Source: Pseudomonas salomonii (GTDB lineage: Bacteria > Pseudomonadota > Gammaproteobacteria > Pseudomonadales > Pseudomonadaceae). Taken from it: 64,000 nucleotides of DNA. A model generated the notes under the pieces. It made no database searches. It was given only the letters and a program-made list of their open reading frames with translations, and was not told the DNA's origin. The stretch lies in assembly GCF_900107155.1 (NCBI RefSeq), contig NZ_FNOX01000003.1, forward strand, positions 310,001 through 374,000. The letters are read 5' to 3'. Numbering within the stretch: the stretch's first letter is position 1; every line of letters starts with the position of its first letter. A program made the position numbers and the translations under genes. Below, in pieces: positions 34,917 through 47,218 of the stretch.

Positions 34917-37538
34917 TCAAGCGCCCTGGCGCTTGTCCTCGACCTTCCACTTACCGCCGTCGTAGAACGCTTTCCAACCGGTAGGCTTGCCGTCCACCTC
35001 GGTCTGAACGTACTGCTCCTTGGTTTTGCGGCTGTAGCGGATCACGGACGGGCGACCGTCGGGATCCTTCTTCGGCGCTTCACACAGGAAGTGGTACTTC
35101 GGATCGATCTCGTCCTTGTGCGGCACGATCTCCATCACCAGCGGGGCACGGGTCTCGCGGTTTTTCGGGAACTGGCTGGCCGCCAGGAACAGGCCCGAAG
35201 CGCCGTCACGCAGGATGTAGGTGTCGTTGACCTTCTCGCACTTGAGTTCAGGCATCTTCACCGGGTCCATCTTCGGCGGCGCCGCGTCACCGCTTTTCAG
35301 CAGTTTGCGCGTGTTCTTGCAGGTCGGGTTGGTGCAGCCGAAGAACTTGCCGAAACGGCCGGTCTTGAGCTGCATCTCGCTGCCGCACTTGTCGCATTCC
35401 AGGCTCGGACCTTCGTAGCCTTTGATGCGGTAGGTGCCTTCTTCGATCTCGTAGCCATTGCAATCCGGGTTGTTACCGCAGATGTGCAACTTATGCTTCT
35501 CGTCGAGCAGGTAGGCGTCCATCGCCGTGCTGCAGATCGGGCAACGGTGCTTGCCACGCAGTACCAGCGACTCGGACTCACCCTCGTCGTCGGCGGCAAT
35601 CTCATCGCCCGGCACCAGGTTGACGGTGGCCTTGCAGCGCTCTTTGGGCGGCAGGCTGTAGCCCGAGCAACCGAGGAACACACCGGTGGATGCGGTACGA
35701 ATCTGCATCGGACGGCCGCATGTCAGGCATGGGATGTCGGTCATCACCGGCTGGTTGGCGCGCATGCCACTATCAGGGCTTTCGGCTACTTCGAGTTTCT
35801 TTTTGAAGTCGCCGTAGAACTCATCCAGCACGTTTTTCCAGTCGCGTTCGCCCTGGGCCACGTCATCGAGGTTCTCTTCCATGCCGGCGGTGAAGCCGTA
35901 GTCCATAAGGTTGGAGAAGCTCTCGGACAGGCGCTCGGTGACGATGTCGCCCATCTTTTCCGAGTAGAAGCGGCGGTTGTGCAACGCCACGTAGCCACGG
36001 TCCTGGATGGTCGAGATGATTGCCGCATAGGTCGAAGGACGACCAATACCGCGTTTTTCCATCTCTTTTACCAGGCTGGCTTCGGAGTAACGCGCCGGCG
36101 GCTTGGTGAAGTGCTGGGACGGGTCGAGCTTGATCAGCTTCAACGTGTCGCCCTGGGCCATATCCGGCAGTACGTCGTCATCGCCTGGCTTGGCGATTTG
36201 CGGCATCACGCGGGTATAGCCGTCGAACTTGAGGATACGGCCCTTGGCACGCAGCTCGAAGTCGCCTGCGCCCACACTGACGGTGGTGGACAGGTATTGC
36301 GCCGGCAGCATCTGGCACGCCAGGAACTGGCGCCAGATCAGCTCGTAGAGGCGCTCAGCGTCGCGCTCCATGCCGCTCAGCTTGCTTGGCTCGGTGTTGG
36401 CGTCGGAAGGACGAATCGCTTCGTGAGCCTCCTGTGCGCCTTCCTTGCTGCTGTAGACGTTCGGCGACTCCGGCAGGTACTTCTTGCCGAACTCGCTTTC
36501 AATATAAGTACGCGCCATCGCCACCGCGTCTTGCGACAGGTTGGTGGAGTCGGTACGCATATAGGTGATGTAGCCGGCTTCGTACAGACGCTGGGCCATC
36601 ATCATGGTCTTCTTCACGCCAAAGCCCAGGCGGTTGCTCGCGGCCTGTTGCAGCGTGGAGGTGATAAACGGCGCCGACGGTTTGCTGCTGGTCGGTTTGT
36701 CTTCGCGCTTGACGATGCTGTAGCTGGAAGCCTTGAGCTTCTCCAGCGCGGCCATGGCCTGGGCTTCGTTCAGCGGCTTGAAGGCCTCGCCTTTCTCGCG
36801 GGCCACTTCAAAGCGCACGTTGTTGCCCTTGGCAGTGCCCAGGTCAGCATGCACTTCCCAGTATTCTTCAGGGTTGAACGCACGGATCTCGCGCTCACGC
36901 TCCACCACCAGCTTGACCGCTACCGATTGCACACGGCCGGCGGACAGGCCACGGGCGATTTTCGCCCACAGCAGTGGCGAGACCATGTAACCCACCACGC
37001 GGTCGAGGAAACGACGCGCCTGCTGGGCGTTAACACGGTCGATGTCCAGCTCGCCAGGCTTGGAGAAGGCTTCCTGGATGGCTTTTTTGGTGATTTCGTT
37101 GAACACCACACGCTTGTAGCGGCTGTCATCACCGCCGATGGCTTCGCGCAGGTGCCAGGCAATGGCTTCCCCTTCGCGGTCCAAGTCCGTCGCGAGATAG
37201 ATGGTGTCGGCATCTTTGGCGAGCCGGCGCAGCTCTTCGATGACCTTTTCCTTGCCCGGAAGGATTTCGTACTTGGCCTTCCAGCCATGATCCGGGTCCA
37301 CACCCATGCGTGAGACCAGCTGCTTGCGCGCTTTCTCTTTAGGGCTGAGCACCGGACCTTCGCCCGCAGCCGCCTTGCCGCGCTTGGCGGCAGGCTCCTT
37401 GCTGGCGCTAGCCGAACCGCTGGTGGGCAGGTCTCGGATATGGCCGATACTCGACTTCACCACGTACTCGTTGCCCAAGTACTTGTTGATGGTCTTGGCC
37501 TTAGCCGGGGATTCCACAATGACCAGCGATTTGCCCAT
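34917..37538 (-). CDS. topA: DNA topoisomerase I
   Basis: An 873-residue type IA topoisomerase that relaxes negative supercoils. The TOPRIM domain starts at [17 protein letters not shown], acidic residues are in [17 protein letters not shown], and the active-site tyrosine is in [14 protein letters not shown]. The C-terminus has three four-cysteine zinc motifs (starting [16 protein letters not shown] and CDKCGSEM) and a final basic domain. A Ser/Ala/Lys-rich insert ([20 protein letters not shown]) near residue 40-60 is a Pseudomonas feature. The ORF extends 26 codons upstream, but [10 protein letters not shown] is the canonical start. Confidence 0.96.
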   Translation of the reverse strand: MGKSLVIVESPAKAKTINKYLGNEYVVKSSIGHIRDLPTSGSASASKEPAAKRGKAAAGEGPVLSPKEKARKQLVSRMGVDPDHGWKAKYEILPGKEKVIEELRRLAKDADTIYLATDLDREGEAIAWHLREAIGGDDSRYKRVVFNEITKKAIQEAFSKPGELDIDRVNAQQARRFLDRVVGYMVSPLLWAKIARGLSAGRVQSVAVKLVVEREREIRAFNPEEYWEVHADLGTAKGNNVRFEVAREKGEAFKPLNEAQAMAALEKLKASSYSIVKREDKPTSSKPSAPFITSTLQQAASNRLGFGVKKTMMMAQRLYEAGYITYMRTDSTNLSQDAVAMARTYIESEFGKKYLPESPNVYSSKEGAQEAHEAIRPSDANTEPSKLSGMERDAERLYELIWRQFLACQMLPAQYLSTTVSVGAGDFELRAKGRILKFDGYTRVMPQIAKPGDDDVLPDMAQGDTLKLIKLDPSQHFTKPPARYSEASLVKEMEKRGIGRPSTYAAIISTIQDRGYVALHNRRFYSEKMGDIVTERLSESFSNLMDYGFTAGMEENLDDVAQGERDWKNVLDEFYGDFKKKLEVAESPDSGMRANQPVMTDIPCLTCGRPMQIRTASTGVFLGCSGYSLPPKERCKATVNLVPGDEIAADDEGESESLVLRGKHRCPICSTAMDAYLLDEKHKLHICGNNPDCNGYEIEEGTYRIKGYEGPSLECDKCGSEMQLKTGRFGKFFGCTNPTCKNTRKLLKSGDAAPPKMDPVKMPELKCEKVNDTYILRDGASGLFLAASQFPKNRETRAPLVMEIVPHKDEIDPKYHFLCEAPKKDPDGRPSVIRYSRKTKEQYVQTEVDGKPTGWKAFYDGGKWKVEDKRQGA

Positions 37539-37652
37539 GGATCGGAAAATTCCTGAATTCGAGAAGTGAAAGGCAGTTGGCGCCTGTCGCGGCAACGCTA
37601 TATATAGTGGCAACAAGGTGAGGTCAAGCGCAGCATTCTGCGCGGCCTGCCG

Positions 37653-37889
37653 TTATTGCCCTGAAAAAAGACTGGGTTCGACCTGCACCAAAGCAAAGCG
37701 CGGGACCTGCTCGCCGTCAACTTCGACAGTCTCCAGGAACATGCTCAATGGGCGCACCCAAAAGCCGTAATCGCCATACAGTGCTTGGTAAAACACCACT
37801 TCTTCTTCGGTCTCGGAGTGCCGCGCCACATTAAAAACACGGTACTGCGGGCCCTTGTAATGTTGGTAGAGCCCTGGTTCGACTTTCAT
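37653..37889 (-). CDS. DUF1653 family protein
   Basis: A 78-residue soluble protein with the DUF1653 pattern GLYQHYKGPQYRVFNVARHS, FYQALYGDYGFWVRPLSMF and a C-terminal RFALV. It has a compact beta fold of unknown function. GAGGG precedes the ATG at 37889; an upstream ATG at 37907 is possible. It sits between fadA and topA on the same strand. Confidence 0.88.
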   Translation of the reverse strand: MKVEPGLYQHYKGPQYRVFNVARHSETEEEVVFYQALYGDYGFWVRPLSMFLETVEVDGEQVPRFALVQVEPSLFSGQ

Positions 37890-37942
37890 GCTTTGGCCCT
37901 CGTGCAAAATTTGTTGAAAAAAATATTAAAAATTCCAAAAAA

Positions 37943-37968
37943 CAAAAACCGGGGCACTGGGCCCCGGC
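37943..37968 (-). terminator. Rho-independent terminator of fadBA
   Basis: ccggggc/gccccgg arms with a 5-base loop, and on the minus strand a T-rich tail after the stem, 17 bp after the fadA stop. Confidence 0.88.
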
Positions 37969-37985
37969 TTCCGTCAGCGAAACGT

Positions 37986-41338
<3,353 letters not shown>

Positions 41339-41700
41339 CAACTGATCTCCACGATATGGAAGCTGAACAGTACACACTGGACGCTGGCCTATTGGTTGGA
41401 CATTGATAGTTGCGTCAATGCTCATGCCAATCCGCCAGGCACACCCGCCAATGCGCTAGTCGGGGTTCTGTATGAGTCGTCTGACAGACAAACGCTCAAT
41501 TCATACGCCCGTTTGATTTGGGTACGTCACCTTCATCCAATTCAGGGCAATTGTCAATCGCCCGAAAGGCCAGGAAAAGCGCGACTTTCCAGTCAGTTCA
41601 GAACTCCACGCCCACGCCCACGCCCTGTCAATATTCAAATATTCACAGAATCAATAATAAAAAAGATGTGGGAAAAGGCTGTACAGAATCGGATATGCCG

Positions 41701-41809
41701 CTAGGCTTGCGACAACCGCAAAGCGCCCGTGATGAACACCCGGCGCGAGGAACACAGAATTACCGGCCTGCCTGGCCAACTCCAGCCCGATGATGATGTC
41801 GGGCTTTTT
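41701..41809 (+). ncRNA. Candidate small RNA between fadB and a membrane-anchored hypothetical gene
   Basis: A good Rho-independent terminator ends at 41809 on the plus strand, but no plus-strand gene precedes it in this gap. About 85 bp upstream, gctaggctt (41700-41708) resembles a sigma-S -10 element (KCTAYRCTT, one mismatch), predicting a start near 41713 and an RNA of roughly 95 nt. A second small stem (ggcctgcctggcc, 41765-41777) precedes the terminator. This is inferred from the promoter-terminator pair only; I cannot match it to a named RNA. Confidence 0.45.
41784..41809 (+). terminator. Plus-strand Rho-independent terminator
   Basis: agcccga/tcgggct arms, an 8-base loop and a T-run at 41805-41809. 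It points right and cannot serve fadB or the minus-strand gene at 41836, since on the minus strand no T-run follows the stem. Confidence 0.8.
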
Positions 41810-41835
41810 AATGCCTGGCTTTTAACGCCATGGCG

Positions 41836-42273
41836 TCATGCCAAGGCCTTGAGCAGCGTATCGATGTCCTTCAGCACGCTGGCCTCGCCCTTCTCGCCCC
41901 AATACAAGGCGATCATTTGCTTGTCGGCCTCGACCTTGTAGACGTTGGCCGGCAACGTCGCAAAATGCGGCAACAACTTTTCATCCTCACACACTTCACG
42001 CCACTGATTGACCCACACGCCTGGCGACATTTGCCAATAACTCCACAGCGCCGGCGTGCTGCCCCGCCGTGGCCTGCAGTACTGCGCGCAGGGGCTCGGC
42101 GGCTCTTGGGCAAGCCAGTGCGGCCACTCCTGCGGCGCCAATTGCATGGCCAAACCGATGCGGCGCGCCTCCATACGCAGGGCCATGCGCCCGCTCTGAT
42201 GGCGCGACGGGCGCAGCCATGCCAGGGGGCTCAGAACCACCAGAAGGATTGACACCACTATCCAGACCGTCAT
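41836..42273 (-). CDS. Membrane-anchored protein of unknown function
   Basis: A 145-residue protein with one N-terminal membrane helix (MTVWIVVSILLVVLSPLAWL) followed by a basic stretch (RPSRHQSGRMALRMEARR) and a globular part with WPHWLAQEPPSPCAQYC, WSYWQMSPGVWVNQW and YWGEKGEASVLKDIDTLL. The anchor predicts an inner-membrane protein with a cytoplasmic or periplasmic tail; orientation by the positive-inside rule favours a cytoplasmic tail. GGGAG precedes the ATG at 42273. I do not recognise a characterised family; an equivalent is found beside the universal stress gene in P. aeruginosa. Confidence 0.78.
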   Translation of the reverse strand: MTVWIVVSILLVVLSPLAWLRPSRHQSGRMALRMEARRIGLAMQLAPQEWPHWLAQEPPSPCAQYCRPRRGSTPALWSYWQMSPGVWVNQWREVCEDEKLLPHFATLPANVYKVEADKQMIALYWGEKGEASVLKDIDTLLKALA

Positions 42274-42377
42274 ATGTGTACTCCCGAATTTCCGATGCGC
42301 GGATTTGAGCTGACGCAACCCCATCCGCTTGAAACCAGCCATACTGAACTTATTGCAGTCTCCTGGAGGAACGCGCC

Positions 42378-42830
42378 ATGCCCAACGAACATTCCTACAA
42401 ACATATCCTGGTCGCTGTGGATCTGACCGAAGAGTGCGACCCGGTTATCAAGCGCGCTCAGGCTTCAGCAATCGCCAACGGCGCCAAGCTGTCACTCGTG
42501 CATATCGTCGAGCCCATGGCCATGGCTTTTGGTGGCGACGTGCCCATGGACCTTTCCCAGTTGCAGCAACAGCAGTTTGACCAAGCCAAAGAGCGCCTGG
42601 ATCGCTTGATCCTCAAATACCCGGAAGTGACCAAGGAAAACTCCCACCTCACCTACGGCCAGCCGCGCCAGGAAATCCATCACCTGGCCAAAGAGCAGAA
42701 CTGCGACCTGATCGTGGTCGGCAGCCATGGTCGCCATGGCCTGGCGTTGTTGCTGGGTTCTACCGCCAATGACGTGCTGCACGGCGCGCCGTGTGATGTG
42801 CTGGCGGTGAAGCTGGTAAAAAGCTCGTAA
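42378..42830 (+). CDS. Universal stress protein (UspA family)
   Basis: A 150-residue single-domain USP. The fold begins YKHILVAVDLTEECDPV, and the ATP-binding motif G-x2-G-x9-G(S/T) is represented by VVGSHGRHGLALLLGSTAN followed by DVLHGAPCDVLAVK. Such proteins form dimers and are induced under stress or anaerobiosis. The ATG follows GGAGGAAC. It is convergent with uup across a bidirectional terminator. Confidence 0.92.
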   Translation: MPNEHSYKHILVAVDLTEECDPVIKRAQASAIANGAKLSLVHIVEPMAMAFGGDVPMDLSQLQQQQFDQAKERLDRLILKYPEVTKENSHLTYGQPRQEIHHLAKEQNCDLIVVGSHGRHGLALLLGSTANDVLHGAPCDVLAVKLVKSS

Positions 42831-42847
42831 GAACACTGCAGAACCAG

Positions 42848-42883
42848 TGTGGGAGCCAGCTCCCACACAAACCAGCTCCCACC
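42848..42883. repeat. Short REP-derived palindrome
   Basis: tgtgggagccagctcccaca followed by a second, incomplete ccagctccca unit. A near copy is at 50690-50725. Confidence 0.7.
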
Positions 42884-42903
42884 TTTTGAATCGCATTTCA
42901 TAT

Positions 42904-42944
42904 AAAAAAGCCCGGCGCTCATAAAAATGAGCGCCGGGCTTTTT
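42904..42944. terminator. Bidirectional terminator between the usp gene and uup
   Basis: aaaaagcccggcgctcat and its perfect complement with a 4-base loop; A and T runs flank both sides. Confidence 0.93.
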
Positions 42945-42960
42945 ATTACCAACGAATCAC

Positions 42961-44883
42961 TCAGGCATCCAGCTCAGCCCAGCGCTCCATCAGCACTTCC
43001 AGCTCCTGGTTCAACGTCTCCAGGGAAGCAATCACCTTGGCGGTTTCCGCCGCCGGGCGCAGGTAGAAACCCGCGTCAGCCATGTCTGCTTCGACCGCAG
43101 CGATCTGCTGTTCCTTGGCGTCGATATCACCCGGCAAGGCTTCCAGCTCGCGTTGCAGCTTGTAGCTGAGCTTCTTTTTGGCTGCCGGTGCAGCGTCCGC
43201 AACCGGTGCAGCAGCAGCGGCCACAGGCGCCACGACGGCCGAGGTCAGGTCGGCCTTGCCGGATTTGCTCTCAGTCACGCCCAGCAGGCGCGGCGAGCCG
43301 CCCTGGCGCAGCCAGTCCTGGTAACCACCGACGTATTCACGCACCTTGCCTTCACCTTCGAAGACCAGGGTGCTGGTCACCACGTTGTCGAGGAATGCCC
43401 GGTCGTGGCTGACCATCAGCACGGTGCCGTTGAAGGTCAGCAAGACCTCTTCCAGCAGCTCGAGGGTTTCCACGTCGAGGTCGTTGGTCGGTTCGTCGAG
43501 TACCAGCAGGTTGGCCGGTTTGCTGAACAGTTTGGCCAGCAACAGACGCGCACGCTCACCCCCGGACAAGGCTTTCACCGGTGTACGTGCGCGCTGCGGG
43601 CTGAACAGGAAGTCGCCCAGGTAGCTCAGCACGTGGCGGCTCTGGCCGTCGATGTCGATAAAGTCGCGGCCTTCGGCAACGTTGTCGATCACGGTTTTTT
43701 CCAGGTCCAACTGGTGGCGCAACTGGTCGAAGTAGGCCACGTCGATCTTGGTGCCTTCCTCTACCTTGCCGTTGGTCGGCTGCAGGCCATTGAGCATCAG
43801 CTTGAGCAAGGTGGTCTTGCCGGTGCCGTTGGCGCCCAGCAGGCCGATACGGTCGCCGCGCTGCAGGACCATGGAGAAGTCCTTGATCAGGAACGGGCCG
43901 TCCGGGTGATGGAAACTGACGTTTTCCAGCACCATCACTTGCTTGCCCGACTTGTCGGCGGTATCCAGTTGGATATTGGCCTTGCCAGTGCGCTCGCGAC
44001 GTTCACTGCGCTCGTTGCGCAAGGCTTTCAGGGCGCGCACACGGCCTTCGTTACGGGTGCGACGCGCCTTGATGCCCTGGCGGATCCAGACTTCTTCCTG
44101 GGCGAGCTTTTTGTCGAACAGCGCGTTAGCGGTTTCTTCAGCGGACAGTGCGGCTTCCTTGTGCACCAGGAAACTGGCGTAGTCGCCGTTCCAGTCGATC
44201 AGGCCACCACGGTCCAGCTCGAGGATGCGCGTGGCCAGGCTTTGCAGGAAGGCCCGGTCGTGCGTGATAAACAGCACGGCGCCCTGGAAGTCCTTGATGG
44301 CTTCTTCAAGCCAGGCGATTGCACCGATGTCCAAGTGGTTGGTTGGTTCGTCGAGCAGCAGCAGGTCGGGCTCGGACACCAGCGCCTGGGCCAGCAGCAC
44401 GCGACGACGCCAGCCACCGGACAACTCGGCGAGGGTCTTGTCGGCCGGCAGTTGCAGGCGGCTCAGGGTGCTGTCGACCAGTTGCTGCAAGCGCCAGCCG
44501 TCACGGGCTTCGAGGTCTTGCTGAACATGCATCAGCTTGTCCAGGTCGGCTTCGGTGACGCAGTTCTGCGCCAGGTGATGGTACTGCGCGAGCAACTCGC
44601 CCACGCCGTCGAGGCCTTCGGCAACCACGTCGAACACTGTCCGTCCGTCGGCCACCGGCAATTCCTGGGGCAATTCGCCGATCTTGAGGCCCGGCGCGCG
44701 CCATACAGAGCCGTCATCGGGCTTCTGGTCGCCTTTTACCAGCTTCATCATGCTGGACTTGCCGGTGCCGTTGCGGCCGATGATGCACACCCGCTCACCA
44801 CGGGCGATCTGCCAGGACACCTTGTCCAACAACGGCATAGCGCCGAAAGCAAGGGACACATCGCTGAATTTGAGCAGGGTCAT
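42961..44883 (-). CDS. uup: ABC-F ATPase Uup
   Basis: A 640-residue soluble protein with two ABC domains (Walker A GRNGTGKSSMM and GANGTGKTTLL; signatures LSGGWRRRVLLAQAL and LSGGERARLLLAKLF; Walker B LLLLDEPTNHLD and LLVLDEPTNDLD) and a C-terminal coiled-coil domain (about 560-640) typical of Uup. ABC-F proteins act on ribosomes; Uup also affects precise excision of transposons and binds branched DNA. The frame opens 30 codons upstream, but MTLLKFSDVSLAFG is the usual start. An Ala/Val/Pro-rich linker precedes the C-terminal domain. Confidence 0.93.
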   Translation of the reverse strand: MTLLKFSDVSLAFGAMPLLDKVSWQIARGERVCIIGRNGTGKSSMMKLVKGDQKPDDGSVWRAPGLKIGELPQELPVADGRTVFDVVAEGLDGVGELLAQYHHLAQNCVTEADLDKLMHVQQDLEARDGWRLQQLVDSTLSRLQLPADKTLAELSGGWRRRVLLAQALVSEPDLLLLDEPTNHLDIGAIAWLEEAIKDFQGAVLFITHDRAFLQSLATRILELDRGGLIDWNGDYASFLVHKEAALSAEETANALFDKKLAQEEVWIRQGIKARRTRNEGRVRALKALRNERSERRERTGKANIQLDTADKSGKQVMVLENVSFHHPDGPFLIKDFSMVLQRGDRIGLLGANGTGKTTLLKLMLNGLQPTNGKVEEGTKIDVAYFDQLRHQLDLEKTVIDNVAEGRDFIDIDGQSRHVLSYLGDFLFSPQRARTPVKALSGGERARLLLAKLFSKPANLLVLDEPTNDLDVETLELLEEVLLTFNGTVLMVSHDRAFLDNVVTSTLVFEGEGKVREYVGGYQDWLRQGGSPRLLGVTESKSGKADLTSAVVAPVAAAAAPVADAAPAAKKKLSYKLQRELEALPGDIDAKEQQIAAVEADMADAGFYLRPAAETAKVIASLETLNQELEVLMERWAELDA

Positions 44884-45096
44884 ACGCTTCTCCAAAAACT
44901 GGGCGCGCATTCTACCTGACTTGAGGGTGGGATGCGGCCGGCATTTTTGCCACAGACACGTTCTGTAGGACATTTACAGTGAACTGCTGCCAGCCGGCCG
45001 GCAAAGCTTTCGCCAGCCGCAGGCAAAAGGCTAAGCTAGGGGCAATCAGTGTCGGCGGTGCCGGTGCTAGTCGTGATTTCTCTGCACGGACGTCTC

Positions 45097-47025
45097 ATGC
45101 GCAGTCGCCTTTTCAACTTTTTATCTTGTCTGCTTCTTTCCGCCACCGCCGTTCAATCCGCCCAGGCCGTGGACCTCACCACCCAACGTCAATATTACGA
45201 TGAAGCCAAACGCGCCCTCGCCAAAGGCGACAGCGGCCCGTACATGCAATACAGCCAGGCCCTGGCCGACTATCCGCTCACGCCGTACCTGGCCTACGAC
45301 GAGCTGACCGCGCGCCTCAAAACCGCGAGCAACGAGGAAATCGAGCAGTTCCTCGCCAAAAACGGCGACCTGCCCCAGGCCAACTGGATGAAACTGCGCT
45401 GGTTACGCTGGCTGGCTGACCGGGGTGACTGGCAAACCTTTGAAAAGTACTACGACGCCAAGCTCAATTTCGTCGAGCTGGACTGCCTGCATGGCCAGTA
45501 CCAACTGACGCACAACCTCAAAGCCGAAGGCTACAAGACCACCGAAAAACTCTGGATGACCGGCAAATCCCAGCCGGCCGCCTGTGACGCCACCTTTGGC
45601 CAGTGGGCCGCCGACGGCCAACTCACCGAACAGAAAATCTGGGACCGCGCCAAGCTCGCCGCCGAAGCCCGCAACTACGCGCTGGCCAACAGCCTGGTAA
45701 AAACCCTGCCGACCCTCGGCGCCCAAGGCCGCCTGATGATCGACGTGGCGCAAAAGCCCGACATGCTCAGCGACCCGTCGCGCTTCCTGCCGGCCAATGA
45801 GGCCATGTCCGACGCCGTGGGCCTGGGCCTGCGCCGCCTGGCACGCCAGGACCCGGACAAGGCCATGGCCCTGCTCGACGGCTATGCCAGCAGCATGCAC
45901 TTCTCCCGTGACGAAAAAGTGTCGATCGCCCGCGAAATCGGCCTGACCCTCGCGCGCCGCTACGACCCACGCGCCCTCGACGTGATGACCCAGTACGACC
46001 CCGAGCTGCGTGACAACACCGTCTCCGAATGGCGCCTGCGCCTGCTGTTGCGCCTGGCGCGCTGGGAAGATGCCTACCAGTTGACCCGCAAACTCCCACA
46101 AGACCTGGCCACCACCAACCGCTGGCGTTACTGGCAGGCGCGCAGCCTGGAACTGGCCGAGCCAAAGAACCCGCAGCCGCTGGTGCTGTACAAAAACCTC
46201 GCGCAGGAACGTGATTTCTACGGTTTCCTCGCCGCTGATCGCTCCAAAGCGCCGTACCAGTTGAAGAACAAACCGCTGGTGATGAGCCAGGCGCTGATCA
46301 ACAAAGTGCGCAACACCCCCGGTGTGCGCCGCGCGATGGAGTTCTACGCACGCGGCCAGATTGTCGATGGCCGCCGCGAGTGGTACCACGTCAGCCGTCA
46401 CTTCAACCGCGATGAAATGGTCGCCCAGGCCAAGCTGGCCTACGACATGAAGTGGTACTTCCCGGCGATCCGCACCATCAGCCAGGCGCAGTACTGGGAT
46501 GACCTGGATATCCGTTTCCCGATGGCTCACCGCGACACGCTGGTGCGTGAAGCCAAGGTGCGTGGCCTGCATTCAAGCTGGGTGTTCGCCATCACCCGCC
46601 AGGAAAGTGCCTTCATGGACGACGCCCGCTCCGGCGTGGGTGCCAGTGGCCTGATGCAACTGATGCCCGGCACCGCCAAAGAAACCGCACGCAAATTCAG
46701 CATCCCGCTGGCCTCCCCGGCTCAGGTGCTGGACCCGGACAAGAATATCCAGCTCGGCGCCGCTTACCTGAGCCAGGTACACAGCCAGTTCAACGGCAAC
46801 CGCGTACTCGCCTCCGCCGCCTACAACGCCGGCCCCGGCCGTGTGCGCCAGTGGCTGCGCGGTGCCGATCACCTGAGTTTCGACGTGTGGGTGGAAAGCA
46901 TCCCGTTCGACGAAACCCGCCAGTATGTGCAGAACGTGCTGTCTTATTCGGTGATCTACGGGCAGAAGCTTAATTCACCGCAGCCGCTGGTGGATTGGCA
47001 TGAGCGGTATTTTGATGATCAGTAA
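45097..47025 (+). CDS. slt: Soluble lytic murein transglycosylase Slt
   Basis: A 642-residue periplasmic enzyme with a signal peptide (MRSRLFNFLSCLLLSATAVQ to AQA). It contains the long helical U-shaped domain (about 30-450), a linker and the catalytic SLT domain at the C-terminus. The catalytic glutamate is in ITRQESAFMDD, followed by GASGLMQLMPGTAKETA and YNAGPGRVRQW. It cleaves the MurNAc-GlcNAc bond and forms 1,6-anhydro muropeptides, which NagZ (also in this window) later processes. It is divergent from uup; the ORF opens 16 codons earlier. Confidence 0.95.
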   Translation: MRSRLFNFLSCLLLSATAVQSAQAVDLTTQRQYYDEAKRALAKGDSGPYMQYSQALADYPLTPYLAYDELTARLKTASNEEIEQFLAKNGDLPQANWMKLRWLRWLADRGDWQTFEKYYDAKLNFVELDCLHGQYQLTHNLKAEGYKTTEKLWMTGKSQPAACDATFGQWAADGQLTEQKIWDRAKLAAEARNYALANSLVKTLPTLGAQGRLMIDVAQKPDMLSDPSRFLPANEAMSDAVGLGLRRLARQDPDKAMALLDGYASSMHFSRDEKVSIAREIGLTLARRYDPRALDVMTQYDPELRDNTVSEWRLRLLLRLARWEDAYQLTRKLPQDLATTNRWRYWQARSLELAEPKNPQPLVLYKNLAQERDFYGFLAADRSKAPYQLKNKPLVMSQALINKVRNTPGVRRAMEFYARGQIVDGRREWYHVSRHFNRDEMVAQAKLAYDMKWYFPAIRTISQAQYWDDLDIRFPMAHRDTLVREAKVRGLHSSWVFAITRQESAFMDDARSGVGASGLMQLMPGTAKETARKFSIPLASPAQVLDPDKNIQLGAAYLSQVHSQFNGNRVLASAAYNAGPGRVRQWLRGADHLSFDVWVESIPFDETRQYVQNVLSYSVIYGQKLNSPQPLVDWHERYFDDQ

Positions 47026-47048
47026 GATTGACTGAAGTGTGATCGGCA

Positions 47049-47210
47049 GGCTTGTTGTGGCAAGTAGGCTTGTTGTGGCGAGCAGGCTTGCCCTGCGCTG
47101 GAGTGCGAAGCGCTCCCTATTCAGCCCCGCCATGGTGTAACTGATAGACCGAGTCGGCAGGTTTTGGGGCTGCTACGCAGCCCAACGCGGGGCAAGCCCG
47201 CTCGCCACAT
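47049..47210. repeat. Large palindromic repeat of the third type, copy 2
   Basis: The left arm has two ggcttgttgtggc units and gcgagcaggcttgccctgcg; the right arm reads gcagcccaacgcggggcaag then cccgctcgccacat. Its right half closely matches the right half of the copy at 33552-33752. It lies between convergent slt and the ABC exporter gene. Confidence 0.75.
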
Positions 47211-47218
47211 AGATCGAG

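Larger units (their letters stand above)
41339..41835. other. 497-bp region upstream of fadB
   Basis: The region carries the fadB leader, PsrA-like half-sites CAAAC (41489-41493) and GTTTG (41511-41515) at non-standard spacing, a TTGACA on the minus strand at 41552-41557 (possible -35 for fadB, no clear -10), and a plus-strand promoter-like sequence and terminator described as a candidate small RNA. No protein gene is convincing here. Confidence 0.5.

Noticed and set aside
35091..37313. 740-codon open frame antisense to topA
   Set aside because: Shadow frame; TopA with its zinc motifs is unambiguous on the minus strand.
41396..41793. Plus-strand ORFs in the fadB upstream gap
   Set aside because: No ribosome-binding sites and protein-like composition is absent; a non-coding RNA fits the terminator better.
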